From contig NZ_LLZG01000390.1 in the NCBI RefSeq assembly GCF_001509475.1, positions 1-54,849 on the forward strand: a stretch of 54,849 nt of DNA. Direction: 5' to 3'. Below the pieces are notes generated by a model. That model saw only the letters and a program-made list of their open reading frames with translations. It ran no database searches and was not told the DNA's origin. Source of the stretch: Streptomyces regalis. GTDB lineage: Bacteria; Actinomycetota; Actinomycetes; Streptomycetales; Streptomycetaceae. Shown here in pieces: positions 40,508 through 49,387 of the stretch. Numbering within the stretch: position 1 is the stretch's first letter; each line of letters begins with the position of its first letter. Position numbers and translations under genes: made by a program.

Positions 40508-41659
40508 TCAGCCCCTGTCCTGGTTCTCCGGCTTGTGCGGTGGATGGGGGTGCGTGCTCTTCACATGTGTCCGCAGCCGGGAACCCAGGTCCTCCGGCGG
40601 CAGGAAGCGGGACCACCGCTCCGGGAACTCCGACGGCATGTCCGGGTCGTCGGGGTCCGGGTCGCGGTGCGCCGCATGGCGGGCCACGTACTCGGCGACC
40701 TGGGCCTCGCGCATCCGCTCGTTGGCCGCGCGGGCCGCGGCCGTCGCGGCGGCCGGCCAGACCCGGTCGATCGCGGCGTTGACCGCGGCCCCGACGAGCA
40801 CGGCGAACGCGGACACACCGATCCACAGCATCACGGCGACGGCGGCGGCGAGGGAGCCGTAGATCGACGCGCCCTCGATCGTGTTCGTCAGGTAGATGCG
40901 CAGCAGGAAGCTGCCCAGCACCCACATGCCGAGGGCGACCAGCGCGCCGGGCACGTCCTCGATCCAGGGCGAGCGGACCGGCACGGACACGTGGTACAGC
41001 GTCGTCAGGAACGCGATCGACAGGACGATCACGACCGGCCAGTACAGGACCTGCACCAAGGTCTCCGACCACGGCACGATCCGCACCACCGCGTCCGGTC
41101 CCGCCACCATCAGCGGCAGCGCCACCGAGCCGATCAGCAGAGCCGCGATGAACAGCGCGAACGCCACCAGCCGGGTCTTGACGATGCCCCGGACGCCGTC
41201 GAGGCCGTACATCACGGTGATCGTGTCTATGAAGACGTTCACCGCGCGCGACCCCGACCACAGGGCGAACAGGAAGCCGACGGAGATGACGTCGGGGCGG
41301 CCGCCGTGCATCACGTCGTCCAGGATCGGCTGGGCGATCTGGCGCACGCCCTTGTCGGACAGGACGGTGCGGGAGGCCTCGATGAGGTTGGCCTCCAGGC
41401 TGGAGATCGTGTCGGTGCCGGTCCAGTCGTCGACGTAGCCGAGGAGGCCGATCATGCTGAGCAGCAGCGGCGGCACGGACAGCAGCGTGAAGAACGCGGC
41501 CTCGGCGGCCAGGCCCAGAATGCGGTACTCGATGCAGGAGTTGACGGTGTCCTTGATCAACAGCCAGGCGGTCCTGCGTTTCGAGACGTTCCGGTAGAGG
41601 ACACGCGCCCGGTGGAGACGACCGGAGGTCCGCTGGGGGGATTCACTTGCTGGCTGCAC
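40508..41659 (-). CDS. YihY/BrkB family integral membrane protein
   Basis: Protein of 383 residues with about six transmembrane segments in the central part. Characteristic blocks: CIEYRILGLAAEAAFFTLLS near residue 43, VISVGFLFALWSGSRAVNVF, the VLYWPVVIVLSIAFLTTLYH segment, and WVLGSFLLRIYLTNTIEGAS, then IYGSLAAAVAVMLWIGVSAF. The C-terminal 70 residues are charged and proline-rich, probably cytoplasmic. The family was once called ribonuclease BN, but that is a historical misassignment; a transport or barrier role is only guessed. The start is GTG 41659. Confidence 0.9.
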   Translation of the reverse strand: MQPASESPQRTSGRLHRARVLYRNVSKRRTAWLLIKDTVNSCIEYRILGLAAEAAFFTLLSVPPLLLSMIGLLGYVDDWTGTDTISSLEANLIEASRTVLSDKGVRQIAQPILDDVMHGGRPDVISVGFLFALWSGSRAVNVFIDTITVMYGLDGVRGIVKTRLVAFALFIAALLIGSVALPLMVAGPDAVVRIVPWSETLVQVLYWPVVIVLSIAFLTTLYHVSVPVRSPWIEDVPGALVALGMWVLGSFLLRIYLTNTIEGASIYGSLAAAVAVMLWIGVSAFAVLVGAAVNAAIDRVWPAAATAAARAANERMREAQVAEYVARHAAHRDPDPDDPDMPSEFPERWSRFLPPEDLGSRLRTHVKSTHPHPPHKPENQDRG

Positions 41660-41795
41660 GACCTAAAGGTATCCGCCGTACGAGGGCGCACTCATCGCGG
41701 CGCCGGGTGCGCACCCTCGCCACCTGCCCGCTCCCCCGCCCCGGTGCCGTGTCAGGGTGGAGACCACTGCCCCACTCAGGGATAGGTTCACAGGT

Positions 41796-43430
41796 ATGGC
41801 AGGCAGCACGCACACCGTGACCAACCAGCCCCCGCCCCTGGTCGGATACGACGTCTACACCGCCGACCGGGCCCTGACGGCAGCCGTCGAACGTCACCTC
41901 GCCCCGGAGCTGCTGGACGAGGCCCGAAGCGAGCTGGCCGCGCTCGGACGGACCTCCGGATCGGCGCAGGTGCAGGAGTGGGGGGCGCTGGCGAACGCGA
42001 ATCCGCCGCAGCTGCGCACGCACGACCGCTACGGCCGCCGTATCGACGAGGTCGAGTTCCATCCGTCCTGGCACCGGCTGCTCGGCAAGGGCGTCGCGGC
42101 GGGGATGACCGCGGCCTGGGTGCGGCCGGGCGGGCATGTGCGGCGGGCCGCGGCCTTCCTGATGTGGACGCAGGTCGAGGCCGGCAACGGCTGCCCGCTG
42201 TCCATGACCCACGCCGCGGTACCCGCCCTGCGCACGGAACCCGACCTCGCCGCCGAGTGGGAGCCGCGGCTGACGTCCATGATCTACGACCGCGAGCTGC
42301 GGCCCGCCCGGCTCAAGGCCGGCGCCCTGTTCGGGATGGGCATGACGGAGAAGCAGGGCGGCAGCGACGTACGCGCCAACGCGACGGCCGCGCGCCCGCT
42401 CCCCGACGGCGAGTCGTACGAGCTGACCGGGCACAAGTGGTTCTGCTCGGCACCCATGTCGGACGGGTTCCTCGTGCTGGCGCAGGCTCCGGGCGGGCTC
42501 TCCTGTTTCCTCGTGCCGCGCGTGCTGGAGGACGGCAGCCGCAACCCTTTCCTGATCCAGCGCCTCAAGGACAAGCTGGGCAACCGCTCGAACGCCTCCA
42601 GCGAGGTCGAGTTCGACGGGACGTGGGCACGCCGGGTCGGTGACGAGGGGCGCGGGGTGCGCACCATCATCGAGATGGTGGCGGCGACCCGGCTCGACTG
42701 CGTACTGGGGTCTGCCGGCCTGATGCGGCAGGCGGTCGCGCAGGCGATCCACCACTGCGACCACCGCGAGGCGTTCGGCGGCAAACTCGTCGACAAGCCG
42801 CTCATGCGCAACGTCCTCGCCGACCTGGCCGTCGAGTCCGAGGCGGCGACCACTCTCGCGCTGCGGCTCGCGGCCGCCTACGACGACGGCGGCGAGCAGG
42901 AGCGGGCGCTGCTGCGGATCGCGGTGCCGGCCGCCAAGTACTGGGTGACCAAGCGGTGCACGCCGCTGACGGTCGAGGCGTCCGAGTGCCTGGGCGGCAA
43001 CGGGTACGTCGAGGAGTCCGGGATGCCCCGGCTGGTGCGCGAGTCGCCCCTGAACTCGATCTGGGAGGGAGCGGGCAACGTCCAGGCACTGGACGTCCTG
43101 CGCGTGCTGCAACGCGAGCCCCAGGCCTTCAACGCCTATCTGCAGGAGGTAGGCAAGGCCCGCGGCGCCGACCACCGCCTGGACACGGCGATCAAGGCCC
43201 TGCTGACGGAACTGGCCGACCTGGAGGGCATCGAGGCCCGCGCCCGCCGCCTGACCGAGCGACTGGCCCTGGTCCTCCAGGGCTCACTGCTCGCCCGCTT
43301 CGCACCCCCGGAGGTCGCAGACGCGTTCTGCGCGTCCCGGCTGGGAGGCGACGGAGGCACGGCCTTCGGCACACTGCCGGCAACTCTGAACCTGCAGTCA
43401 GTGGTGGATCGGTCCAGGCCGCAGGCCTGA
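41796..43430 (+). CDS. Acyl-CoA dehydrogenase, AidB-like
   Basis: Flavoenzyme of 544 residues of the AidB branch of the acyl-CoA dehydrogenases. Seen: CPLSMTHAAVPALR, the FAD-binding FGMGMTEKQGGSDVRANATA (about residues 170-189), GHKWFCSAPMSDGFLVLAQA, RLKDKLGNRSNASSEVEFDG, and ECLGGNGYVEESGMPRLVRE with the SIWEGAGNVQALDVLR end of the core. E. coli AidB is linked to alkylation response, and actinobacterial members are often annotated as isovaleryl-CoA dehydrogenase-like. ATG 41796 is chosen, with TAGGTT about 8 nt upstream suggesting a leaderless start. It is divergent from the YihY gene. Confidence 0.88.
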   Translation: MAGSTHTVTNQPPPLVGYDVYTADRALTAAVERHLAPELLDEARSELAALGRTSGSAQVQEWGALANANPPQLRTHDRYGRRIDEVEFHPSWHRLLGKGVAAGMTAAWVRPGGHVRRAAAFLMWTQVEAGNGCPLSMTHAAVPALRTEPDLAAEWEPRLTSMIYDRELRPARLKAGALFGMGMTEKQGGSDVRANATAARPLPDGESYELTGHKWFCSAPMSDGFLVLAQAPGGLSCFLVPRVLEDGSRNPFLIQRLKDKLGNRSNASSEVEFDGTWARRVGDEGRGVRTIIEMVAATRLDCVLGSAGLMRQAVAQAIHHCDHREAFGGKLVDKPLMRNVLADLAVESEAATTLALRLAAAYDDGGEQERALLRIAVPAAKYWVTKRCTPLTVEASECLGGNGYVEESGMPRLVRESPLNSIWEGAGNVQALDVLRVLQREPQAFNAYLQEVGKARGADHRLDTAIKALLTELADLEGIEARARRLTERLALVLQGSLLARFAPPEVADAFCASRLGGDGGTAFGTLPATLNLQSVVDRSRPQA

Positions 43431-43432
43431 CC

Positions 43433-43483
43433 CCAGGGGCGCGGGGAACTGCGCGACCAGCCACAACCAGCCCGCAGACGCCA
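43433..43483. repeat. Streptomycete dispersed repeat downstream of the acyl-CoA dehydrogenase
   Basis: CCAGGGGCGCGGGGAACTGC, GCGACCAGCCACAACCAGCC and CGCAGACGCC lie in a row, just after the stop. This motif (GGGGCGCGGGGAACTGCGCGA followed by CCAGCC) recurs in many streptomycete genomes downstream of genes. The rest of the gap to 43763 holds no gene that I can support. Confidence 0.65.
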
Positions 43484-43763
43484 ACGAAACGCCAATCGGC
43501 ACCCCCCATGGCGCAACGCGGCCCAACCGCCGGAGGCAAGGGGTGGTGCTGCGCCGACACGGCACCACCCCCGCCATGGCCCGTTCGAGGCCGCGAACGC
43601 CGCTCGGGACGGCGTTGCTCAAGTTTCAACCAGGCCAGGACGGTCCACCAGGGTTGCAAGGGGTTGCAACTTGTTGGTGTCTGAGTGCGGAGTGTGTCCC
43701 TCCACGAGCGACGGACGGCACTATGAGACGCACAGTCAGTATGAGTCGAACCGGGAGGAACCC

Positions 43764-45053
43764 GTGGCGCTCTCGCCGACGGACATGACGCAGCTCGCCG
43801 CCGTGGACTCGGCGCGGGCGGCGCGAGTACTCAGCGAGGTCCGCTCCGCCAAGCTCTCCGGACAGCGCGCGCCCGTCGCGCCGCGCCCGGTGATCGAGCA
43901 GTCCTGGGAACGCATGCTGCGCAGCGGCGTCGATCCCGACCACGACTTCCGGTCCGGGCTGCTGTCCCGTGAGGAGGTGCAGCGGCGCCGGGAGGACACC
44001 ACGCTCAGACATGTGCTGCCGGTGCTGCGGGAGGGGCTGCTGTCGGTCGCGGACGTCGCCCACCACATCATGGTCGTCGCCGACGACGAGGGCCGGGTGC
44101 TGTGGCGGGAGGGCAACTCCTCCGTGCTGCGCAAGGCCGACGGCCTCGGCTTCGCACTCGGCGCCGACTGGCGCGAGAGCGTCGTCGGCACGAACGGGGT
44201 GGGCACTCCGGCGGTGGTGCGCCGGCCCGTGCAGGTCTTCGCCTCCGAGCACTTCCAGCGCTCGCAGACCTCCTGGACCTGCACCGGCGCCCCCATCACG
44301 GATCCGCGGGACGGCCGGCTGATCGGCGTGGTGGACGTCAGCGGGCCGCTGGAGACCATGCACCCGGCGACGCTCGCCTGGGTCGACTCGGTGGCCAAGC
44401 TCGCCGAGGCCCGGCTGCGCGAGCGGCATCTGACCTCGCTGGAACGGCTGCGCGCGGTGGCGGCGCCGGCGCTGGCCCGGCTGGCCGGCCGGGCCCTGGT
44501 GGTGGACCGGGACGGCTGGACCGCTGCGGTGACCGGGATGCCGTACCCGCGTCGGATCGCGCTGCCCAAGTCCCTCGCGCCGGGCCGACGGTGGCTGCCC
44601 CCGCTCGGCGTGTGCTCGGTGGAGCCGCTGGCCGGCGGCTGGCTGCTGCGGATCGCCGACGAGCCGGGGCCGCCCGGGGCGACGCGGATCGCCCTGGACC
44701 TGACGCAGGCGCGCCGCTGGTCGGTGACGGTGTCCGGCAGCGCGGGTTCCTGGAGCCATGAACTGAGTCCCCGCCACGCCGAGTTGCTGTATCTGCTGGC
44801 GCTGCACCGCACCGGCCGCAGTGCGGCGGGGCTGGCCGAGGACATGTTCGGCGACGCGGGGCGCACGGTGACCGTGCGCGCCGAGATGTCGCGGGTACGG
44901 CGCTATCTCGGGGGGTTCCTGGAGCATCGGCCGTACCGCTTCCGCGAGGACGCGGAGATCGAGGTGCTGCTGCCGGACGACCCACGCGATCTGCTGCCGC
45001 ACTCGACGGCGCCCGCGGTGACACGGGGACGGATCTCGGCCGATCTGCCCTGA
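43764..45053 (+). CDS. GAF-domain transcriptional regulator
   Basis: Protein of about 429 residues. GTG 43764 follows GGGAGG and begins ALSPTDMTQLAAVDSARAAR. The N-terminal part has PRPVIEQSWERMLRSGVDPD, as in sigma-54-type acetoin regulators (AcoR-like). A GAF sensor (about residues 85-220) holds HHIMVVADDEGRVLWREGNS and WRESVVGTNGVGTPAVVRRP. There is no AAA+ domain, so it is not a sigma-54 activator. The C-terminal region (LSPRHAELLYLLALHRTGRS to RAEMSRVRRYLGG) is a winged-helix-like DNA-binding part. Target unknown; such regulators often sit near aldehyde or alcohol dehydrogenases, but none is seen here. Confidence 0.75.
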   Translation: MALSPTDMTQLAAVDSARAARVLSEVRSAKLSGQRAPVAPRPVIEQSWERMLRSGVDPDHDFRSGLLSREEVQRRREDTTLRHVLPVLREGLLSVADVAHHIMVVADDEGRVLWREGNSSVLRKADGLGFALGADWRESVVGTNGVGTPAVVRRPVQVFASEHFQRSQTSWTCTGAPITDPRDGRLIGVVDVSGPLETMHPATLAWVDSVAKLAEARLRERHLTSLERLRAVAAPALARLAGRALVVDRDGWTAAVTGMPYPRRIALPKSLAPGRRWLPPLGVCSVEPLAGGWLLRIADEPGPPGATRIALDLTQARRWSVTVSGSAGSWSHELSPRHAELLYLLALHRTGRSAAGLAEDMFGDAGRTVTVRAEMSRVRRYLGGFLEHRPYRFREDAEIEVLLPDDPRDLLPHSTAPAVTRGRISADLP

Positions 45054-45211
45054 GTCCGACCCGTCCCCGAGTGGCATCTTCCGCATATTTGCAGGGTCTT
45101 AGTCCGCAAGCGTGCCCGACTGCCGTAGCATCCCTCTACGAGCCACCCCACCTGCTCTTTTGGTCAACACGCAGACCAATGGCCGCAGTTGGCTCGCCTC
45201 GGGAGGTTTTG

Positions 45212-46501
45212 ATGAAGCACCGCGGCAGACACCGTCGACGCAAGCAGGGCCGTGCGGCGCGCGCGTTCCTGGCCGGAACCGCCCTCGCGCTCACCGCAGC
45301 CGCCACGATGATCAGCGCCTCGCAGGCCACGGTCGGCGACAACCCCGGGGCACTGGAGCCTCTCACCAGGGCCGCCGACACTCGTGCGCTCCGGCTCCAG
45401 GAGCAGTTGGTTCCGCAGGCCACCCTCGACGAACTCGCTTCCGGGATGGGCAAGCCGGTCGGTGTCCGTGCCGTCCTGGAGAGCGCCGACCGCAGCCTGC
45501 GCACCGCGTCCGAATGTACGGCCACCGAGCGCACCGCGCTGCCGGTCGCGCCGACCGCCACACGCGCGTACTGCTGGGACGCCGCCGACACCCGGGCCTG
45601 GCGGGCGGGGGCGGTCACCACCTCGGGGGACGCCGACGACGACGGCTGGTGGAACGACAACCGGGTGCTCCTTTCCGGCTGGAGCCAGAGCACCGCCGAC
45701 CGGGGCCTCGCCCGGGTCTCCTTCGTCGACGCGGGCAACCTGGCCCGCCTCAGGTATGCCTCGGCCCTCCTCGTCGTCCCGGTGGACGGCGGACGCGACT
45801 ACCGTGCCCTGACCTCCCGCCTCTCCGGCATGGTCTGGTACCAGGACAAGCTGCTGGTCACCACCGCCGACGGCCTGTACGTCTACGACATGAACCGCGT
45901 CCAGCGCACCACCGTCGACAGCGCCGCGGTGGGCCGCGTCGGGGCCGGCTGGTCGGCACACGGCAACCGCTTCGTCCTGCCGGCCATCGGCTCGTACCGC
46001 CTGACCGGCGGGAGCGCCGCTCCCCGTCTCGGCGCCATCTCGCTCGACCGCAGCACGGCACCCGACAGCCTGGTGGCCGGCGAACGGACCGCGGCCGACA
46101 GCGACCGGCACGCCCGGCTGTGGCGTTACGACTTCAGCACGGACCCGGCCCGCCCCGGCCTGCCGGCCACCGACGCCACCGGATCCGCGCACGCGGTCGA
46201 GGCGTATGAGACGGAGGCGTCCGGCATCAGGGGCCTGCTGTCGCACCGGGCGACCGGGACGGACCGCACCGACTGGTACCTGGGCCGCGCACCGGGCGCC
46301 ACGGACCGGCACGGCAGCCTCTGGCGGCAGGACACCGAGGGCGCCGAGGCGACCCGCTGCGGCTCGGAGGAGGCCCCACGCTGCTGGGGGGTCCAGGCCG
46401 GCCCCCTGTCGTACTGGGAGTCGACCGGTGAGGTGTGGTCCCAGTCGGGTCAGATGCTGTTCGCCGTACCACTGGAGTCGATCGACCGGGCGCTGGACTG
46501 A
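45212..46501 (+). CDS. Secreted protein of unknown function
   Basis: Protein of about 429 residues. GGGAGG precedes ATG 45212. The N-terminus is arginine-rich (MKHRGRHRRRKQGRAARAFL), followed by a hydrophobic segment and likely cleavage near ISASQA, so it is exported. The mature part has repeated short strands with Asp and Gly (SRLSGMVWYQDKLLVTTADG, LYVYDMNRVQRTTVDS), which suggests a beta-propeller. Four or more cysteines occur (ASECTATER, AYCWDAAD, ATRCGSEEAPRCW). I do not recognise a family with certainty; conserved hypothetical secreted proteins like this occur in streptomycetes. A 20-bp tandem repeat covers the stop codon. Confidence 0.7.
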   Translation: MKHRGRHRRRKQGRAARAFLAGTALALTAAATMISASQATVGDNPGALEPLTRAADTRALRLQEQLVPQATLDELASGMGKPVGVRAVLESADRSLRTASECTATERTALPVAPTATRAYCWDAADTRAWRAGAVTTSGDADDDGWWNDNRVLLSGWSQSTADRGLARVSFVDAGNLARLRYASALLVVPVDGGRDYRALTSRLSGMVWYQDKLLVTTADGLYVYDMNRVQRTTVDSAAVGRVGAGWSAHGNRFVLPAIGSYRLTGGSAAPRLGAISLDRSTAPDSLVAGERTAADSDRHARLWRYDFSTDPARPGLPATDATGSAHAVEAYETEASGIRGLLSHRATGTDRTDWYLGRAPGATDRHGSLWRQDTEGAEATRCGSEEAPRCWGVQAGPLSYWESTGEVWSQSGQMLFAVPLESIDRALD

Positions 46502-46534
46502 CCGACAGGGCACCGGACTGACCGACAGGGCACT
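46495..46534. repeat. 20-bp tandem repeat spanning a stop codon
   Basis: GGACTGACCGACAGGGCACY occurs at 46495-46514 and 46515-46534. The TGA of the secreted-protein gene (46499-46501) lies in the first copy. Confidence 0.85.
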
Positions 46535-46594
46535 GGGCTGGCGATCACGGACGCCGATCGACAGATCGGCCACCCGGATGATTCCCTGACCGTC

Positions 46595-47167
46595 ATGACC
46601 AACATCCCCGTGACCACCTGGTCCCTGGAGCAGACCTCCCCCACCGACGTCCTGCCGGCCGCCGCGCCGGAGGGCGACGTGCGGATCGTGCGGTCGGAGG
46701 TGCCCTCGCCCGAGTTCAGCCGGTTTCTGTACGCGTCGGTGGGCGGGGACATTCTCTGGCTGGACCGGCTCGGCTGGACGTATGCGCAGTGGCAGGAGCA
46801 TCTGGCGCGGCCGGGTGTCGAGACGTGGGTCGTCTACGACCGGGGGACGCCCGCGGGGTATGTGGAGCTGGAGCCGCAGGACGACGGGGTCGTGGAGATC
46901 GTCTACTTCGGCCTGATTCCGGCTTTCCGTGGACGCCGGATCGGCGGGCACCTGCTGGCGTACGGCGCCGCCCGCGCCTGGGACCTCGCGGAGCGCTGGC
47001 CGGGGCTGGCGCCGACGAAGCGGGTGTGGCTGCACACGTGCAGCAAGGACGGGGAGCACGCCATGGACAACTATCTGCGCCGTGGCTTCAAGCTCTTCGA
47101 CACCAAGGTCGAGGAGGAGGCCGAGGCGACGCCGACCGGCCCGTGGCCGGGGGCGTACCCTGGCTGA
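46595..47167 (+). CDS. GNAT-family acetyltransferase
   Basis: Protein of 190 residues with a GNAT fold. The acetyl-CoA binding loop is VYFGLIPAFRGRRIGGHLLA (about residues 106-125, with RGRRIG as the R/Q-x-x-G-x-A-like motif). Before it lies GYVELEPQDDGVVEIVYFG, and after it VWLHTCSKDGEHAMDNYLRR. Substrate unknown. It precedes the sulfur operon on the same strand but is separated by about 330 bp with its own signals, so co-transcription is doubtful. The ATG at 46595 has no strong ribosome site. Confidence 0.85.
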   Translation: MTNIPVTTWSLEQTSPTDVLPAAAPEGDVRIVRSEVPSPEFSRFLYASVGGDILWLDRLGWTYAQWQEHLARPGVETWVVYDRGTPAGYVELEPQDDGVVEIVYFGLIPAFRGRRIGGHLLAYGAARAWDLAERWPGLAPTKRVWLHTCSKDGEHAMDNYLRRGFKLFDTKVEEEAEATPTGPWPGAYPG

Positions 47168-47292
47168 CCTGGACAGAAACGGCCCAAATGGGCATGTGAC
47201 CGACAACACTCGTGTCTCGCTCTACGGGACAAGGATGTCCGCATGATGGACGAAGCTGGACTGTGTCCAGATTGCCGTGACACGCTTCCGTC

Positions 47293-47376
47293 ATGTCTGG
47301 AACTGGAATTGCCTTGGTGAGTCGACGGCACGTCGACCTCGGCCGCATGTCCAGCGCCATCTGTCCGGCGCGCTGA
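47293..47376 (+). CDS. Cysteine-containing leader peptide of the sulfur operon
   Basis: A 27-codon frame starts ATG 47293 and reads through GTG 47317 as VSRRHVDLGRMSSAICPAR to a TGA at 47374. The RRHVDLGRMSSAIC phrase matches the short putative leader peptides seen ahead of sulfur-assimilation genes in streptomycetes. A cysteine codon near the end would make translation sensitive to cysteine supply, controlling downstream expression. The GTG may be the true start (19 codons). A second possible small frame (ATG 47244, MMDEAGLCPDCRDTLP with three cysteines, ending 47321) overlaps upstream. The rest of the 47168-47504 gap has nothing else recognisable. Confidence 0.65.
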   Translation: MSGTGIALVSRRHVDLGRMSSAICPAR

Positions 47377-47504
47377 CAGCTCCGCAGCGCCCGACATCTC
47401 CCTCTTTTTGCTTCATTCCTGCGCAATGACGCGCACGTATGCCCATGCGCCCGTACGCGCAGGTCAGAGCCGCTTTCCCGCCTGTCCCGAAGGACGTAAC
47501 AACC

Positions 47505-49202
47505 ATGGCCGCCACCCCGCAGAAACCTGCCGCCGCGACTCCCCGCCGCAAGGTGAGCCGTCACCGCGGTGAGGGTCAGTGGGCTGCGGGACACTACACC
47601 CCGCTCAACGGCAACGAGCAGTTCAAGAAGGACGACGACGGTCTCAATGTGCGGACACGCATTGAGACGATCTACTCCAAGCGCGGCTTCGACTCCATCG
47701 ACCCGAACGATCTGCGTGGCCGTATGCGCTGGTGGGGGCTGTACACCCAGCGCAAGCCCGGGATCGACGGCGGCAAGACCGCCATCCTGGAGCCGGAGGA
47801 GCTGGACGACAAGTACTTCATGCTGCGGGTGCGCATCGACGGCGGTCGCCTCACCACGCAGCAGCTGCGGGTGATCGGCGAGATCTCGCAGGAGTTCGCG
47901 CGTGGCAGCGCGGACATCACCGACCGGCAGAACATCCAGCTGCACTGGATCCGCATCGAGGACGTGCCGGAGATCTGGGACCGGCTGGAGGCCGTCGGGC
48001 TGTCCACCACCGAGGCCTGCGGCGACTGCCCGCGCGTCGTCATCGGCTCGCCGGTCGCCGGTATCGCCGAGGACGAGATCATCGACGGCACCTGGGCGAT
48101 CGACGAGATCCACGACCGGTACATCGGCAGCAAGGAGTTCTCCAACCTGCCGCGCAAGTTCAAGTCGGCGATCTCCGGTTCCCCGCTCCTCGACGTGGTC
48201 CACGAGATCAACGACATCGCGTTCGTCGGCGTCGAGCACCCCGAGCACGGCCCCGGCTTCGACCTGTGGGTCGGCGGCGGCCTGTCCACCAACCCGAAGA
48301 TCGGCGTCCGGCTCGGCGCCTGGGTCCCGCTGGAGGAGGTCCCGGACGTCTGGGCGGGCGTGATCGGCATCTTCCGCGACTACGGTTACCGGCGGCTGCG
48401 GACGAGGGCCCGTCTGAAGTTCCTCGTAGCCGACTGGGGTCCGGAGAAGTTCCGCCAGATCCTGGAGGACGAGTACCTCAAGCGGAAGCTGACCGACGGC
48501 CCCGCGCCCGCCGAGCCCACCGAGCGCTGGCGTGACCACGTCGGTGTGCACCGGCAGAAGGACGGCCGTTTCTACGTCGGTTTCGCGCCGCGCGTCGGCC
48601 GTGTCGACGGCGCCACGCTCACGAAGATCGCCGAGGTCGCGGAGGCCCACGGCTCGAACCGGGTCCGGACCACCGTCGAGCAGAAGATGATCGTCCTCGA
48701 TGTCGAGGAGGCGCAGGTCGAGCCGCTGGTCGAGGCCCTGGAGGCGCTGGACCTGACCGTCAAGCCCTCCCCGTTCCGGCGCGGCACCATGGCCTGCACC
48801 GGCATCGAGTACTGCAAGCTCGCCATCGTCGAGACCAAGGCGCGCGGCGCCGCGCTGATCGACGAGCTGGAGCGCCGTATCCCGGACTTCGACGAGCCGC
48901 TCACCATCAACCTCAACGGCTGCCCGAACGCCTGCGCCCGTATCCAGGTCGCGGACATCGGTCTCAAGGGCCAGCTGGTTCTGAACGACAAGGGCGAGCA
49001 GGTCGAGGGCTACCAGGTGCACCTGGGCGGCGCGCTCGGCCTGGAGGCCGGCTTCGGCCGCAAGGTGCGTGGCCTGAAGGTCACCTCCGACGAGCTGCCC
49101 GACTACGTCGAGCGGGTCCTCAAGCGCTTCCAGGACGAGCGTGAGGACGGCGAGCGGTTCGCCACCTGGGCCGCGCGCGCCTCGGATGAGGCCCTCTCAT
49201 GA
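47505..49202 (+). CDS. sir: Ferredoxin-dependent nitrite/sulfite reductase (sulfite reductase)
   Basis: Enzyme of 565 residues that reduces sulfite to sulfide using siroheme and a [4Fe-4S] cluster. The duplicated family architecture is visible: FARGSADITDRQNIQLHWIR, EACGDCPRVVIGSPVAGI, and in the second half the cluster cysteines in MACTGIEYCKLA and LNGCPNACARIQVAD (Cx5C and Cx3C). GAAGGA lies before ATG 47505; earlier in-frame codons lie in the leader region and are unlikely starts. The gene opens the sulfate assimilation operon and overlaps the next gene by 4 nt. Sequence family alone cannot exclude nitrite reductase, but the cysHCDN context favours sulfite. Confidence 0.92.
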   Translation: MAATPQKPAAATPRRKVSRHRGEGQWAAGHYTPLNGNEQFKKDDDGLNVRTRIETIYSKRGFDSIDPNDLRGRMRWWGLYTQRKPGIDGGKTAILEPEELDDKYFMLRVRIDGGRLTTQQLRVIGEISQEFARGSADITDRQNIQLHWIRIEDVPEIWDRLEAVGLSTTEACGDCPRVVIGSPVAGIAEDEIIDGTWAIDEIHDRYIGSKEFSNLPRKFKSAISGSPLLDVVHEINDIAFVGVEHPEHGPGFDLWVGGGLSTNPKIGVRLGAWVPLEEVPDVWAGVIGIFRDYGYRRLRTRARLKFLVADWGPEKFRQILEDEYLKRKLTDGPAPAEPTERWRDHVGVHRQKDGRFYVGFAPRVGRVDGATLTKIAEVAEAHGSNRVRTTVEQKMIVLDVEEAQVEPLVEALEALDLTVKPSPFRRGTMACTGIEYCKLAIVETKARGAALIDELERRIPDFDEPLTINLNGCPNACARIQVADIGLKGQLVLNDKGEQVEGYQVHLGGALGLEAGFGRKVRGLKVTSDELPDYVERVLKRFQDEREDGERFATWAARASDEALS

Positions 49203-49387
49203 GCGAGCGAGCCGCCCCCTTCTACTGCCCCTACTGCGGCGACGAGGACCTCCGGCCGAGTGAGGCCTTGGAAGGCAGCCACGGCGCGTGGGAATGCGCG
49301 GCGTGCAACCGCGCATTCCAGTTGAAGTTCCTCGGGCTGCTCGCCCGGGGCCTGCAGCACAACGACGCAGGGGGAGACGGGATATGA
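49199..49387 (+). CDS. Small zinc-ribbon protein between sulfite reductase and cysH
   Basis: A 62-residue protein starting ATG 49199, overlapping both neighbours by 4 nt (ATGA at each end), so it is translationally coupled in the operon. Cysteine pairs FYCPYCGDED and WECAACNRAF form a zinc-ribbon-like C4 site. The end (FQLKFLGLLARGLQ) is amphipathic. It is normally present at this position in streptomycete sulfur operons and may help assemble or protect an iron-sulfur partner, but this is a guess. No function is known to me. Confidence 0.8.
   Translation: MSERAAPFYCPYCGDEDLRPSEALEGSHGAWECAACNRAFQLKFLGLLARGLQHNDAGGDGI

Noticed and set aside
43671..43763. An earlier start for the GAF regulator at 43671
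   Set aside because: The extra residues have no family similarity, while GTG 43764 has GGGAGG and begins the conserved region.
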